DNA of 64,000 nt from Xenoacremonium recifei (GCA_012184525.1 WOFQ01000078.1:1-64000); one strand, 5' to 3'; counted from the first letter of the stretch, positions 46,262-58,351 are shown. A program made the numbers and translations. The notes: generated from the sequence alone by a model not told the origin.

Positions 46262-47206
46262 CTAGGACTGCGGAGTAGAACTATTTGCTGACTTCTCTGA
46301 TGAGCCCAATGGCACATTAGATCAACTGGCCTTCTCGTTACAGAGCTCAGGCCCGCTTCGCAATCCAGACAATCCAGATAGCCACCACCTTTCTACCTTG
46401 CATCCAAGCAACCCAAGTTCAGAACTCTCAAGGTCGGGCATTAACTCTCAAGGAAGAACCACTCCTGGTGGGTTAGAATCTGTTGCAGACAACCCAGACG
46501 AGCACAGGAGACCGTCGTTCCTCGGCCTTTGCGTTAATGTAGGCGGTATTTACAAGGCATTAGCGGAAATTGAAACGTCTTCAATGCACTCTGACGCAGA
46601 GGCCTTCTCGAAAATGAAAGAGGAATATATCAAAACAAGAGGCTTATGGGCGAGGTTTCATTTACTGGTAAAGCCAATCACTGTTGAGTTCGTTGAGGTA
46701 AGTGGTGCAACAATAAGTCTTTGGTACCGCAGCTAATATTTAGGAAGTTCTCACTGTGGAACCGACGTCGTGCTTTCATATCTGTTTCCGACCGACCGAG
46801 TTGCATTCCCCCCGAAGACTCCGTTAAATACGACTATTCTCCTAAGCCGCTGAAGCCTGTCATTCCGATGCTACCGGAGATATTCATTCACTATCTTAAT
46901 CATGAGGACGGAGATTTAGGCCCCTTTCGAAACGATTGGCTCCCTCGTTTACCAAAACGGTTGGATGAAAAAGTTATCGATAGTCGTGAATTAGATATAG
47001 GATGGGGATTGCACATTATTGAGGGCCCAAACCGCGAGGCAATTTTCTGGATCGCGATACTTACGATAGGGGCGAGCGTCTTGACATGTGTCCTTTGGTC
47101 TACGATCAATCATGATGTGCAAGGAGGGGCTGGATTGGGGGCCTTGATTGTTGCCCTTCCACCCGCCATTTTAACTGCATTTCTATTTCGACTGGAAGGG
47201 ATATGA
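46262..47206 (+). CDS. C-terminal membrane segment, hypothetical (possibly same gene as above)
   Basis: An open reading frame without a good initial ATG begins after an acceptor near 46261 (DCGVELFADFSDEPNG). It runs to TRGLWARFHLLVKPITVEF; an intron near 46697-46743 joins it to the stretch containing FSLWNRRRAFISV. The end has two probable TM helices, AIFWIAILTIGASVLTCVLW and LGALIVALPPAILTAFLF, preceded by GWGLHIIEGPNR, a signature I recognise from uncharacterised fungal proteins. Stop at 47206. Lack of a start suggests it is the 3' half of the upstream CorA-like gene, or a separate gene whose start was missed. cDNA would settle this. Confidence 0.45.
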
Positions 47207-47866
47207 TTATGAAAGCTATTTATACTCTTAAAGATAGAATACGAGATCACCCTTTTACGTACTCATTTGGGAAAACTATCACTCTAACTACCACCACCCT
47301 CCGCCAAGGATGGGTCGAGTCGTATAGTAGTTTTGAAGATCTCATTCTAAAAACATGGGATTATCTATGGATCTTTCTACTTTTTTTGGGAGGTAGCTTA
47401 AAGTCGTTGTCTTTGCGTTTTAATTATGAATAATATGATCCTAACCTTTGACTGCATTATCTCTATACGGCGTACATATACGCGTATAGAATATTGCAAT
47501 TTTAATTCGTAGCTTGGGTTAAGAAAAAACCAGGGGCCCTCTTGTCGATCTGCGCTCCAATTATAGGAGGAATTCTCCATTATGTGGTTTCTCGACTACG
47601 CTTTGACTGTCTCTGACTACGCCATCGCCCCATCTCTCCAACCCAGTCACGAAATCGAGCCCATTAATAGCGCGGAAGAGTTACTCCAGGTTGGGGCTCG
47701 GCACCTAGAGCTCATGAAGTTGCTCAATGTTCACTATATAAGAATTAACAGGTCCTTGTTGTTCCCGTTGAGAAACTTCAACGTTAAATCATTCTGCTAA
47801 TGAGGGCTGGTGCTTCGATTAAATTACTCTCATCAGAATACAACTGCCCTAGCATCTCTTGACATA
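47207..47866. other. intergenic spacer
   Basis: Open frames at 47203-47433 and 47582-47800 lack motifs. The 3' part is probably the promoter of the oxidoreductase gene. Confidence 0.45.
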
Positions 47867-49631
47867 ATGTCTTTAAATCCTTCGTTCTGGACTGTGTCTA
47901 TGTTGGCACTGGCCGTTCACGGTGCATCTTACCAGTCAACTGGTGCCGTGGAAACATGTTCCTCTTTCGCACAGACTTGGCCAAATTGCACTTTCTTTCC
48001 AGGTGGTATTAATTATACAAGTCTGAATGAGGGTTAGTAATTTACATTGTAGTTGATAGACGGGTTAACTCCACCCTTAGCAAGGCTTCGTTCTTCCCAA
48101 CTGAATCGACTTTCGACGCTAGAGAGCTGACACCTTCCTAGACTATTTCTCTGCAGATTCATGGCTTGGACCAGCATGCATATTCACACCCGCGGATGCC
48201 AGCGGGATGGCAGAAGCAATCAAACTCCTCAAGCAAGCGAAGACACCTTTTGCAATTAAGGGCGGAGGACATATGCCTGTCGCCAACGCTGCGAACATCA
48301 ATTCCTCTGGTGTATTATTGACAAGCTCTGGCATCACTGACTTGGAGCTTTCCAATGATAAGTCTACTCTCAAGGTAGGCGCAGGCAATATCTGGGCTGA
48401 TGTGTATGGTTTTCTTGAACCATACAATCTCTCTGTCGTCGGCGGGCGCTCTGGTATGATGACTTTATTTCCCACACAATGACGTGCTGACCCGGTGGTA
48501 GGCCTGGTGGGCGTTCCTGGGTTCGTTCTTGGAGGTGGTATTTCATTTTTTGGAAATCAATATGGGTGGTCCTCGTCAAATATCGTACAGTTCGACGTAA
48601 GTGTCACAAACCCAATACTTTCGGACCGGGAACTGAATTTTCTGTTTCTTGATGAATCTATTCTTGAGCTAATTACTTATCCATCACCTCAGTGTGTTCT
48701 TGCTAGTGGGGAAATAATCTCTGCAACATCAACCAACGACTTCTCCGATCTTTTCTGGTCTCTCCGAGGCGGCGGGAACTCGTTCGCCATCGTCACAGCG
48801 TTTCATTTAGAGACCTTCGAGGTATCCGCCGTCACTATTGGTCAGACCACGTATGAGGGAGATCTTGGTGAAAAGTTTCTTGATTATGTCATTGACTTTG
48901 CGCATAACGGATCTCGAGACTCGAAAGCGGCGATAGAACCACGATGGGGCTACCAATTGGGCGAAAAAAGCTATTCCAACATCATGTTCTATGATGGCGC
49001 CGATACATCTCCCGATGCACTCGTCAACTTCACCCAAGCACTGACTCCTGTGGAGTCAACCTGGGAAGTACGCCCGTCTATGTACAACTGGACACAGACA
49101 GCCGACCCCGCCAGAGCTGCTTTGCAAGGTTTGCGTGCGCGTTTCAACGTGGTAACCATCTCAGCAAATAGATCTGCGCTCCAAATTGTCCACGATACAT
49201 TTGTTCAGACCTTCGAGCGCGATCTCACAACTGCAAACATCAGCGACCTAATTGGCCAAATTGTTTACGTCCCAATTACAGAAGCCTTCATCGAAGCATC
49301 AACTGTAAGAGGCGGTGATCCGATGAGTCTCGACCCTGGTCTAGCGCCATATCTTTTCGTCGAGGAGTCTATCATTTGGTCTAATGCAGCAGACGATGAA
49401 AACGTTGACTCTTGTCTTAGTGCTTTCAACCACAATGTGTCTGCACAATTGGCGCCTTTCGGGAATATTGCCTCCCCATTTAAGTATCTGAACTATGCAG
49501 ATCAAACACAAGATGTCTTTGGCGGCTACCCTCAACAGAATGTCCAGAAGTTGGAAAGCATTCGATCAAAGTATGATCCGAATACGGTTTTTACGAAGTT
49601 GATGCCTGGCGGATGGAAGGTCAGCCTGTAA
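47867..49631 (+). CDS. secreted FAD-linked oxidoreductase (BBE/VAO family)
   Basis: Start at 47867: MSLNPSFWTVSMLALAVHG is a signal peptide. Exon 1 ends near 48033. Exon 2 carries the FAD-binding PCMH core: TPADASGMAEAIKLLKQA, then AIKGGGHMPVANAANI, whose GGGH histidine is the usual covalent FAD site. Later exons give GLVGVPGFVLGGGISFFGNQYG, LRGGGNSFAIVTAFHLETF, and the C-terminal berberine-bridge segment ending DPNTVFTKLMPGGW. About 500 aa with several N-glycosylation sites (NFTQ, NWTQ, NRSA). Members oxidise sugars, alcohols or alkaloid-type amines outside the cell or in secretory compartments. Too far from the PKS for firm assignment; it could act in either neighbouring cluster. Confidence 0.88.
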
Positions 49632-49881
49632 GAATTTTGGGAATGTCTCAAGCATCTTTACTTTCTTTATTTCGGGAGAGCGCTACTGGGAACGTTCATC
49701 ACTCGTAACGTTGACCTCATCCATATGTATTTTACCCTAAACTTTACCAACTTCAACACAAGGCTCATGAGTCAAGCGGGATGACCACAGTTTCTATCTT
49801 CAGTTGAGATGCCCCCATGCGATGTAACCCGGTGTTGACGCTGACACTCCAGGATTCACTTAACCCAAAGGGAAAATATCT

Positions 49882-51297
49882 CTATTGGCTGAGCTCATAC
49901 TTGCTCCGACCTCTCAGTTTGGGACCATAGGCCCAGAAGTACCAAGGGATAGGTGCCATTAGCACTGTGACAAAGGCGAGAATCGATGTTGCCCAACCCA
50001 CGCCCAGTTTTTCGAATAATCCAGATGCAAAGAGAGGGAAAGCGAAGCTAAAAATGTATCTGCTAAGCATCAAGGCACCGGATGCTGAAGCGCCATAGAG
50101 CGGACCGTAGGAATCCAGCAAGAACAGGTTGACCCCCGCATATATGAGTAAACATCCAAGCATCGCGGAACCTTGGAACAGTATGGGAATACTCCAGTGA
50201 ACTCGGTATTCGCTTGTCCAGGCAGCAACAAAAAGGCTGATGGGCAACAAAATGCTACCGATTGTGGCTGGGAGGAGCCGATTTTCCGGTGGAAAGGATC
50301 GAACTGAGCCATGGGTGGTGTTCCATTTGCGGAAACGTTTTTGATAGAAGAAAATGTCAAAGAAACCGAAGGGCACACACGCAATCAATGTACCTAATGT
50401 AACTCCCAAATATGAGAGTGTTTCGCCGGTCTTATTAAATCCGTAATATGTTTTAGCCACCCACGGAACGGAGATAATGAAGGCATAAAGTAGCCCAAAA
50501 ATGAATCCGTTGTAAAGACTGACGAGAGTGACAATTGGCTCTGTAAAAAGCATGTGGATAGGCCGTTGAAGGAGTGTTGTGGCAAAGTAACGCAGAGACC
50601 TTCCTATTGACATTGTTGTCGAAGACGAGGCATCTTGAAGTCCAAGTCGGGCAGCGCGGCGCCTAAGGATGACCTTTTTGTAAGTTTCCCCCGTAAATAG
50701 AACTGGAAGATATGCGATCACCGTGACCATTATGGCTAACCATTGCGTCCAACGCCAATCAGCGACCTCGACAACAAAACCACCGACGAAGGGCGCAAGA
50801 GCAGCCGCAAAGGAAGGTATAGAGTAGTATATACCGAGGTTCAGTCCACGATGCTGAACGCTGGTGCAGTCCATAATGGTGGCAGATGCATTGCTAATAT
50901 TGGGCGCAGCGAAGGTCCCGGAAAAAAAGCGACAAACGCCGAGGCTGGTTACGCTACCGGCAAAGCCGGCGCCAATCATAAAGAAGGCGAAAATCGGTGT
51001 TGTCACCATGAAAACAACTCTTCTGCCGTATCCCTCCGACAAAGGAGCTCCGATGATTGGTCCAAACGCTAAACCGAGGTTGTACAGCGATAGAGGCAAT
51101 ACAGCGACTTCGGAACTGCATTTAAACATTCGCATGACGCTTTCTTGAGCCGGTGCATAGATGGCTCCCGCAAATCCAGTGGAGAAGGCCAGTAGACAAA
51201 CGCTCGCGATGTAGAACATTCGTTTATAGAAAGGAAAGTTCCTAGGGTTTTCGGGATCATCGGGATTACTCCAATCAGAGATCGTTGTGTTTGCCAT
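49882..51297 (-). CDS. MFS exporter, DHA1 polyamine/drug:H+ antiporter type
   Basis: Intronless, about 471 aa, ATG at 51297 (MANTTISDWSNPDDPENPRN). The DPENPRNFP N-terminal motif and GYGRRVVFMVTTPIF (motif A, loop 2-3) mark the DHA1 group, as does CRFFSGTFAAPNISNASATI. Twelve hydrophobic segments. The C-terminal half reads LFLLDSYGPLYGASASGALMLSRY, typical of fungal polyamine or drug exporters (FLR1/TPO-like). Probable role is efflux of a toxic compound, perhaps a product of a neighbouring cluster. Divergent from the next gene across 874 bp. Confidence 0.92.
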   Translation of the reverse strand: MANTTISDWSNPDDPENPRNFPFYKRMFYIASVCLLAFSTGFAGAIYAPAQESVMRMFKCSSEVAVLPLSLYNLGLAFGPIIGAPLSEGYGRRVVFMVTTPIFAFFMIGAGFAGSVTSLGVCRFFSGTFAAPNISNASATIMDCTSVQHRGLNLGIYYSIPSFAAALAPFVGGFVVEVADWRWTQWLAIMVTVIAYLPVLFTGETYKKVILRRRAARLGLQDASSSTTMSIGRSLRYFATTLLQRPIHMLFTEPIVTLVSLYNGFIFGLLYAFIISVPWVAKTYYGFNKTGETLSYLGVTLGTLIACVPFGFFDIFFYQKRFRKWNTTHGSVRSFPPENRLLPATIGSILLPISLFVAAWTSEYRVHWSIPILFQGSAMLGCLLIYAGVNLFLLDSYGPLYGASASGALMLSRYIFSFAFPLFASGLFEKLGVGWATSILAFVTVLMAPIPWYFWAYGPKLRGRSKYELSQ

Positions 51298-52171
51298 GTT
51301 GTGTATGTTTAAGAGAAACAAAGAAAACTAGCAAGCCGGCTAGCGAATCTGTTGTAGAAGCCATGTGGACTAAATATGTTCCGACTCGTGGCGGTTACAA
51401 GGAGCGCGCACCCTACGCCATATTCGGAGCTGAGTACGCTAGTTGCGGGATTCACCCGTCAACTTTCGGAATTTACCCGTCAAATCTTAATCATGTGTCC
51501 TGACTTTGCATTTTGCGTCTTTCTGTTCGAATGGTAGAGAAAGATTGGGTTGATGTGCTTGAATCATTCATTAAATTGATGATGTTTGAAAGGATCTGCA
51601 AACGGTGACTTGCTCTTCCGGGCTGTCTCGGTAAGTCACGCGGCACATTCCCGTCTCTGTCCGGAACATATGGAAGCAATCTACTTACCAGGCATCAAAC
51701 GTTGTTATCAAAGATGCAAAGTTTTGAGCTCGAATGGGAACTTGTCCAATATACGGTCATGTCAAGGCATGGGACTTCACTGTGTTCGGCTTTTAAGTCG
51801 AAGTTGCTTAGGGGGCCCTCGAGTCCTAGCTTCCAATATAGCGAACTTTACGTGTCGGACAATTCCGTCACAATTGTGAAAAACGGGCGTGAAAAGCTCG
51901 GTTAGATATTATCAGATTCGCAATAAGCGAACACATTGCCGACGAGATTGTCCTATCGCGCTTTGGTGTACTTGTATTATCGGTTGGCGTTGCCACCCCA
52001 CCCGTTTCTTTATCTTCGAGATAAGCTAGGGTCAACAACGAAGTCATATATTGCATCCCGCAAAGCCTTGTCTAAATAGAAGATGGACTAGGATCTTCCA
52101 GGCGATTTCATTCTTCTGCTCAGTCTCCATTGTGCATGTTATATCAGACGGTAGCTGTATAGAGTAACAGC
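51298..52171. promoter_or_regulatory. divergent promoter region between two MFS genes
   Basis: 874 bp, no credible coding frame (51586-51879 and 51702-51905 are chance frames). Contains the promoters of both transporters; no clear TATA box picked out. Confidence 0.45.
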
Positions 52172-53951
52172 ATGACCATGGATTCTACTCCCGTGCAGGA
52201 TAAAAAGAAGGTGGACCTTGGGGGCATGGAGAGCGTATCAGTCGACGATGTAGCTGTTGGAAAGCAAGTCGAAGACGACAAGAGGAATGATGATGCACTT
52301 GCCTTTGCAGCGCAGCATCAGGTCGGCCCCATCTCCCCGGAAGAGGACAAGCAGATCTTGCGCAAAGTCGACCGTTTCATGATACCGGTTGTAAGTTATT
52401 TACTTGACTTGATTGATTGCCTGACTAAGGACAGACTGTAGCTGGTGTTTACCTACACCTTGAAGTTTCTAGATCAACAGGCTATGTCTTACTCTTCAAA
52501 CTTTGGACTTCGCGATGATATGGTAGGTTGAGTATTGCCACCTAATCACGACCAGCGCGTTAATTCTCGCAGCATCTTTCTTTGAATCAATATGCTTGGG
52601 CGTCAGGCTCTATAATTAATCTTGGTGAGTGCATTGACTTCATCAAGCCAAGCTGTCGGGCTCTACTAAGTATTTCGATTAGCCATTATGGTGTTCCAGC
52701 CCGTCGCGAGCAGAATCATGCAGCTTGTTCCTCTTGGCCGATTTGTATCAGTCTCAGTGCTCCTCTGGGGGGCCCTTCTCATGTGCACTGCCGGCGCTCG
52801 GTCTTTTGCTGCCATCGCCGTTCTACGGACGCTTCTTGGCTTTGCTGAGTCTGGCATCACTCCAGCAATGGTCTTAATAATCTCCATGTGGTATAAGCGG
52901 GATGGGGAACAACCGGCTCGTCAGGGTGCTTGGTTTCTCGGAAACGCAATTGCGGTATGTCAAAAAGATACCTTCTGATACATGAACTAATGGCTCCCTG
53001 ATGCAGCAAATGATTGGCGGTCTCATTGGTTATGGGATTGGCCACATTCACAGCAGTCTCAATGTCGGACCCTGGATCTGGTTTTTTATCATCGTGGGTG
53101 CCGTCACATTTTGTTGGGGAATCGTTCTGCTCTTCATTTTGCCTGATAACCCAATGAATGCCAAGTTCCTTACACCACACGAGAGAGCGCTGGCTGTAGA
53201 ACGCGTTCGTCGAAATCAGACCGGATTTATCAACCACGAATGGAAGTGGGCACAGTTTCGCGAGTGTCTCTTGGACATTAACATGTGGCTATACAGCATA
53301 CTAATATGCCTAAGCGCCATCCCATCTGGGGGCGTTGCGTCCTTCGGGAACATTGTCATTAAGCAGTTTGGCTACTCTGCTCTCAACACGACACTTCTCA
53401 CTATCCCGCTTGGTGCAATCCAGAGCGTGTCCCTTCTCCTTAGCGGATGGCTGAATTCTCGATTCAAAAACATCCGTTTCCTTGTTGGCTCCGCCAGCCA
53501 AGTACCGGCTCTCATTGGGGCAGTTTTGCTCACGACTTTGTCCGAAGACAATCATGTCGGAAGGCTTCTTTCATACTATATAATCCAGACGCATACGGTC
53601 ATCAATGTCATGACGTATTCGATATTCAGTGGTAATACGTCTGGATTCACCAAGAAAGTCACTGGGTCAGGGATGATGTTCGTCGCTGCGTCTCTCGGCC
53701 TAGTTATCGGTCCCCAGCTATTCGTTGCCTCTGAAGCTCCCAGTTATCCGACGGCCTTTAATGCAGCAATTAGTTGCTTCGCCATTTTGATTGCTATGCC
53801 GTTCTGGATTCTGGGGAATGCTATGTGGATGAACGCAAGGAAGAGAGCCGCACAGGCTGCGGCACCCCCGAGTACGGCAGAGGAGATCGCACAGGAAGCT
53901 CTCATGGACTGGACGGACAAGCGGCAGAAACACTTCCGATACGTCTATTAG
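52172..53951 (+). CDS. MFS transporter, anion:cation symporter (allantoate/carboxylate) family
   Basis: Start at 52172 (MTMDSTPVQDKKKV). Long acidic N tail, then RKVDRFMIPV (exon 1). Short exons follow: LVFTYTLKFLDQQAMSYSS (TM1, the family DRxN position changed to DQQA), LNQYAWASG, and IMVFQPVASRIMQLVPLGRF. The main exon has LRTLLGFAESGITPAMVLI, WIWFFIIVGAVTFCWGI and LPDNPMNAKFLTPHERALAVERVR, a signature of the ACS family. It ends MDWTDKRQKHFRYVY. Likely importer of an organic acid, allantoate-like or peptide compound. As the first gene of the catabolic stretch it is the plausible uptake step (inference). Confidence 0.9.
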
Positions 53952-54142
53952 TATGGTTCTACGCTTGGTACGCCGGTTACTTGCGGAGTATATGCGATTT
54001 GCAGTGGACCAGGGACGAAGGTAATGATCATTTCAGTCTTTCAGAGGAGAGTAAGGGGAGCAAAGCTCAGTGGCATATTTACCATCATGGAAGCGTTGTT
54101 GCAATCTGGATCAAAGTTCTTATGAGATTCAACGTGCATCAA

Positions 54143-55891
54143 CTAGAATATGAAGAACCCTGTTGTGCTTTTCATGACGTCTATCAAATCCACCTTTGTT
54201 GATGTCATGTTTTGTCTCTCAATCGCAGCCTCTAGAAGTTTCCTCGTCTTCACAATGTGAGCGCCCCAACATTCTGCCTTTCTGAAAGCTGAGATAGCCC
54301 ATGCTTGATATATCGGATCCTGTGTCTTAATGCCAGCAATGAGAATCTGCGTCGGCCAAATACCCTGGGGCGAGTTGGGAGTGGCTGTTTCAACCCTTTG
54401 GCATAGGCGTATGATGCGATTGGCGCATTCTTCAGATGACAGCATTTGGTCGCCGGGGGAAGTTGGGCCTAGGTGGTGATCGTGGTATTGGATTATTGTG
54501 GTGTAGTAGCCAGCGAGAAGGAGAAGACGGTTGTAATGAAGGGGATCAACCGCCGGCATAGCGGCCCGGTTTCCCAGTGCCACTCCCAAGGCAGCCCGCG
54601 AAGCAGGCGCCTTATCTCGTTCTATCTCAAATCGCAGAATTCCCAGGTTTCGGCGAATGGTAGCCCAGGCCGAGTCGTCCCTCATCTTTCCAGGACTACG
54701 GCCCAGACATTTGATCTGGCCGGCCACAGAGACATTCCGAAAGCTCAGCTTGATGCAGATTTGCATATCGCTGATCTGGCTGTCGGGGCCTTGCTTCTTC
54801 ATTGTAAAACTTGTCGGGCTTCCCGAATCCTTCCATGCTGAGGAGGTTTCAACTAGATCGTAAATGCGCGGATACGTTCTCAAGCATCCAAGCAGCCTAC
54901 CACCCAGCCCCAAGTAAGCAGCTTGACTATCGCGGGCACTCATCCACACCAGAATGATTGACCCAATGGGCCCAATACGATGCATTGAGCTTTCTGGGTC
55001 TTCTCCTCGAAATTCCGTGCCAGCTACCTCAGCTGCCAAGTCAATCAACTCGCAAAATCCCTCCACACCTTCAGCAAGTATCAGTTGATACTGCATAAGG
55101 AACCATATGGTAGCAAGCAGGTAGTTAGGGTCTATTCTCCTACCTAAATCCTCAATCAGCCCAGAAAATGCTCTCTCGTATCGCTGCTTGGCATTATGGT
55201 TACTTCTCTTCTGGATATGGGCAAGGTGTAACGCTGACCATGCTAGCATAGCATCAAAGAGACTTCTGTGAAAGAGCGCCATATTGATAAGGATGTGATT
55301 GTACAAGTTGTCTTCTTGGACCCAATTGCGGAGGATGCAGAAGCGTACCATTGTCGTAGTAAAATGGCGGAGGACCTCCCTGTCCTCAAGCTGGACCGTT
55401 ACGTTTTGGTGAACAGTAATTTGGTTTAGTGGAGCATTCGTGGTCTCGCTCAGTGACGGGGATGATTGTGGCGCAGTTTGGTAATCATCGTCAAAGATTC
55501 GGCCTTGTTCTTCGCTCAGATGCTCAAAGTAGTTGGCGTTGAGCAATCCCTCGCCCATTGAAGACCACCAAGCCATGGAATCATCATATGAGGTTGAGGG
55601 GGCATCGCTCGTTCCAAATGAGGCGTTTGGGTTAGATAGTCTAGAAGCTTCAGGATTCAACCCCGAGCCTGAAGAAGAGTTGCTTTGCGCGTCACTTGGG
55701 AGCACTCGACTGTACTTCTGCAGAATGAATGCCGCCGTCGAATCCCGGGAGTATGAACACGCCAAACCGAGCCGCCGACAGGCTTTGCATGTGGGATGCT
55801 GCTCATCGCAGCGGACCTTTCTTTGGCGACAGGTCAAGCAGCCAGTTTTTGACCTTTTTTTACGTGCGCTGTTGGTTTGTTGGCGAACCAT
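54143..55891 (-). CDS. Zn2Cys6 transcription factor
   Basis: Intronless, 582 aa, start at 55891 (MVRQQTNSARKKRS). Zinc cluster TGCLTCRQRKVRCDEQHPTCKACRRLGLAC is complete; the basic run RKKRSK before it is a likely nuclear-localisation signal. The remainder is helical, resembling the Fungal_trans_2 region, for example AMLAWSALHLAHIQKRSNH and CANRIIRLCQRVETATP. It lies between the ACS transporter (tail to tail, 191 bp) and the amidase gene, so it is the obvious candidate regulator of the catabolic genes around it (inference). Confidence 0.9.
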   Translation of the reverse strand: MVRQQTNSARKKRSKTGCLTCRQRKVRCDEQHPTCKACRRLGLACSYSRDSTAAFILQKYSRVLPSDAQSNSSSGSGLNPEASRLSNPNASFGTSDAPSTSYDDSMAWWSSMGEGLLNANYFEHLSEEQGRIFDDDYQTAPQSSPSLSETTNAPLNQITVHQNVTVQLEDREVLRHFTTTMVRFCILRNWVQEDNLYNHILINMALFHRSLFDAMLAWSALHLAHIQKRSNHNAKQRYERAFSGLIEDLGRRIDPNYLLATIWFLMQYQLILAEGVEGFCELIDLAAEVAGTEFRGEDPESSMHRIGPIGSIILVWMSARDSQAAYLGLGGRLLGCLRTYPRIYDLVETSSAWKDSGSPTSFTMKKQGPDSQISDMQICIKLSFRNVSVAGQIKCLGRSPGKMRDDSAWATIRRNLGILRFEIERDKAPASRAALGVALGNRAAMPAVDPLHYNRLLLLAGYYTTIIQYHDHHLGPTSPGDQMLSSEECANRIIRLCQRVETATPNSPQGIWPTQILIAGIKTQDPIYQAWAISAFRKAECWGAHIVKTRKLLEAAIERQNMTSTKVDLIDVMKSTTGFFIF

Positions 55892-56445
55892 GATTGATCA
55901 AGTGTGAACCGCAGAAATAGAATGAGGGGGTGTTGCCGGAAAAGATACTCCTTATCTGCAATACGTTGCCTGTCGCTGGAGTCATGGTTAGATTGGGCAT
56001 AGAGCGATTGAGACCCGAGCAGCTAACTATCCCTTAGACAGCAATACACGCGAGTCAATCAACACTAACACTCCAAGGCTTATCTGCAACGTGGTTCCCG
56101 CAAGGAGGACATCGCCCGATCTTCGTTTATCTACTCCGTACTTTTTTACTCGATCATCATGCACGGGTTTGGTCTTGGTGTCGACAATTTGGAGCGCGAA
56201 TATTGTAGTTGAGGAGAAGTCTTTGAATCGAGAACAGGAATAATAGTGCGACTTGTCTCAGACTCTTCCAGGATTCCAGATAGATGTAGGGTCTTGTTCA
56301 ATATTTCTTGTATTCACAATGATTCAGGACATGTATTCAGAAAGATGGAATCCAAATCAAAATGGATCGCGAAATTAGTTTCTCCTCAAGCTCCTTGTCA
56401 ATAGAGCAATTACTATACACAAAATCGAGTGTAGGTAATACCGGC
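55892..56445. other. intergenic spacer
   Basis: 554 bp between two minus-strand genes; regulator promoter and amidase 3' flank, nothing else recognised. Confidence 0.5.
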
Positions 56446-57923
56446 TTAATTGTCAACGTTTTCTCTCCTCCATCCTCCCTTTTCCTCAAATATCCGCCCC
56501 ACGACTTTAGCTACCTTTAGTAGATGCCTGTCATGATATCGCGCTGTAACGAGCGAGAGACCAATGGGCAAGCCAGATTGTCCCTTGAACCCTGGCAGGT
56601 TGACAACAGGTGTATGAAGTGCCTGCACCTATTAGTTATCGATACCATTTCCGAAATGTCGCAAAACTCACAGTCCACATTCCGTTGAAGGCTGAGCTGC
56701 CTGTAAATTCAATACCCTCTGGCGCCTCATCCAACGCACTGGGTGTCAGAATGGCGGTATAATCCAGAGCGATCTTGTCAATCTTAGGCCTGAGGCATGC
56801 AATTCCGTCAAAAGCTTTCACATGCTCTGCTCGGGAGATGTGACGTTTATTCTCGACGTGGCCGATCAAGAATTCGTCGAGCATGCCTCTATCACTACGG
56901 TATTCAGACAAAAAGGACGTCCGTCCTTCTGCGGTCAACCAGATACTATGCCACTCAGATAAACGATGAAATTCGGTAGGCAGCTCGATCTCATCAACCT
57001 GTGCTCCGTTATCTCGTAGGAGCTGAGCCCCCGCTTCCATGGCTTGAATTGTACCTGGACCAGCTTGGGGCCAAATAGCAGTTTTAATAGCAGCAAATCT
57101 TTTGCCCTCAATACTAGAATACTCTAAGGCAGGTTCGTCATCCTGTACATTGAATACGTCAAGCATTAGCTCTAGATCTTCGACACTACGTGCATAGACT
57201 CCAAGTGTATCGAAGAGCAGGGAGTAAATTTTTACACCTTCACGACTGATCGTGTTCCAGGTTGGTTTAATTCCGTATATGCCGTTGAAGGATGCGGGGC
57301 GAATCGTGCTGCCACCGGTCTGAGTAGCAAGAGCTATTGGAGCTTGGAAGTCCCCAACTGCTGCGCCAGAACCTGATGATGAGCCCCCCGGTGTTCGCTT
57401 AGGATCGTGCGGGTTGCAGGTTTTAGGGCCTCTATTGGTCGCCGCGAACTCAGCGGTAGTAGTTTTACCTAATGAAAAAACTTTGTTATTACACAGTCTT
57501 GAGGTGTATTGTAGTTTCCTACCCAATATTAAAGCCCCGGCGTTGCGCAGTAAAGAGACACAGGCGGCATCAACTGGCACATTATTGTTGCTGTATATCG
57601 CAGAATTATACTGCGTAGGCATATCTTCTCTCAAGTTAGTGGTCAAATCACAGGTCATCCATGATAAGCTCACCTTGCGTTAAAATGATATCCTTGATTG
57701 CGACCGCAACGCCGTGTAGGGAACCACGCTGATTAGGTGGAACCTGGTCGAGCTTCTTGGCCTGTGCAATGACATACTCTTCATCGAGATGAGCCCAAGC
57801 CTTTACGCTATCATCACGCTCTTTGATGCGTTGCAATAATGAAAGGGCGTAAGTCTCAATAGTAAGACTGCCATCTTTGAACCTCGCTGAGGCTTCAGTT
57901 GCGGTAAGAGTATAAGCCGCCAT
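56446..57923 (-). CDS. amidase (amidase signature family)
   Basis: Start at 57923 (MAAYTLTATEASARFKDG). The catalytic Ser-cisSer-Lys triad is visible: VAIKDI (Lys), TPGGSSSGSGAAVG (cis-Ser) and QTGGSTIRPASFNGIYGIKPT (nucleophile and Gly/Ser loop). Introns lie near 57600-57675, 57471-57527 and 56632-56670. The middle one is 54 nt and free of stops, so the frame stays open when it is retained; splicing restores LILGKTTTAEFA. The C terminus reads LHTPVVNLPGFKGQSGLPIG. About 450 aa after splicing, somewhat short but complete. Hydrolyses an amide, with release of ammonia or an amine. Neighbours on the same strand are the 2OG oxygenase and the regulator. Confidence 0.88.
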
Positions 57924-58351
57924 CTCAAAGGGAACTGCAATCAGTAACAAAGATTGAATATCTCAAAGTTCTTTCTGCAGGACTAGTTCGAGATTTGGCA
58001 ATCGAATATCATAGATATTTGAGTGCTAATAATGCAATTGTTCAATTCTATCAGCGGGGATGTCCATCTGGCGTCTTGGCGTGATAAGGATTGACGGGGA
58101 GTTAGGTCAATGCTATCAAGGAACCACAGACTCTTATCGAGCCGAGCTTACCGACACATCGCTTATTTTGAAAAGAAAGGTCGATAAATCCAATGAATCA
58201 AGCTGTTCCGGAAGACGAACATCGGGGTGTATATGATCAAGCTAGGCTCAACGCAAATACCCTTACATATAGATGCTAAACTCCAGTGCTTACGTGTGTT
58301 AAATATTACTGGTACTTTCTCTTAGAGACAGGTCCCCGTTTACATGTAGCT
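57924..58351. other. intergenic spacer
   Basis: 428 bp between tandem minus-strand genes: amidase promoter and oxygenase 3' flank. No further signal. Confidence 0.45.

Noticed and set aside
47203..47433. 76-codon frame overlapping the stop of the C-terminal membrane segment
   Set aside because: Has one hydrophobic stretch but no family match and no independent promoter visible.
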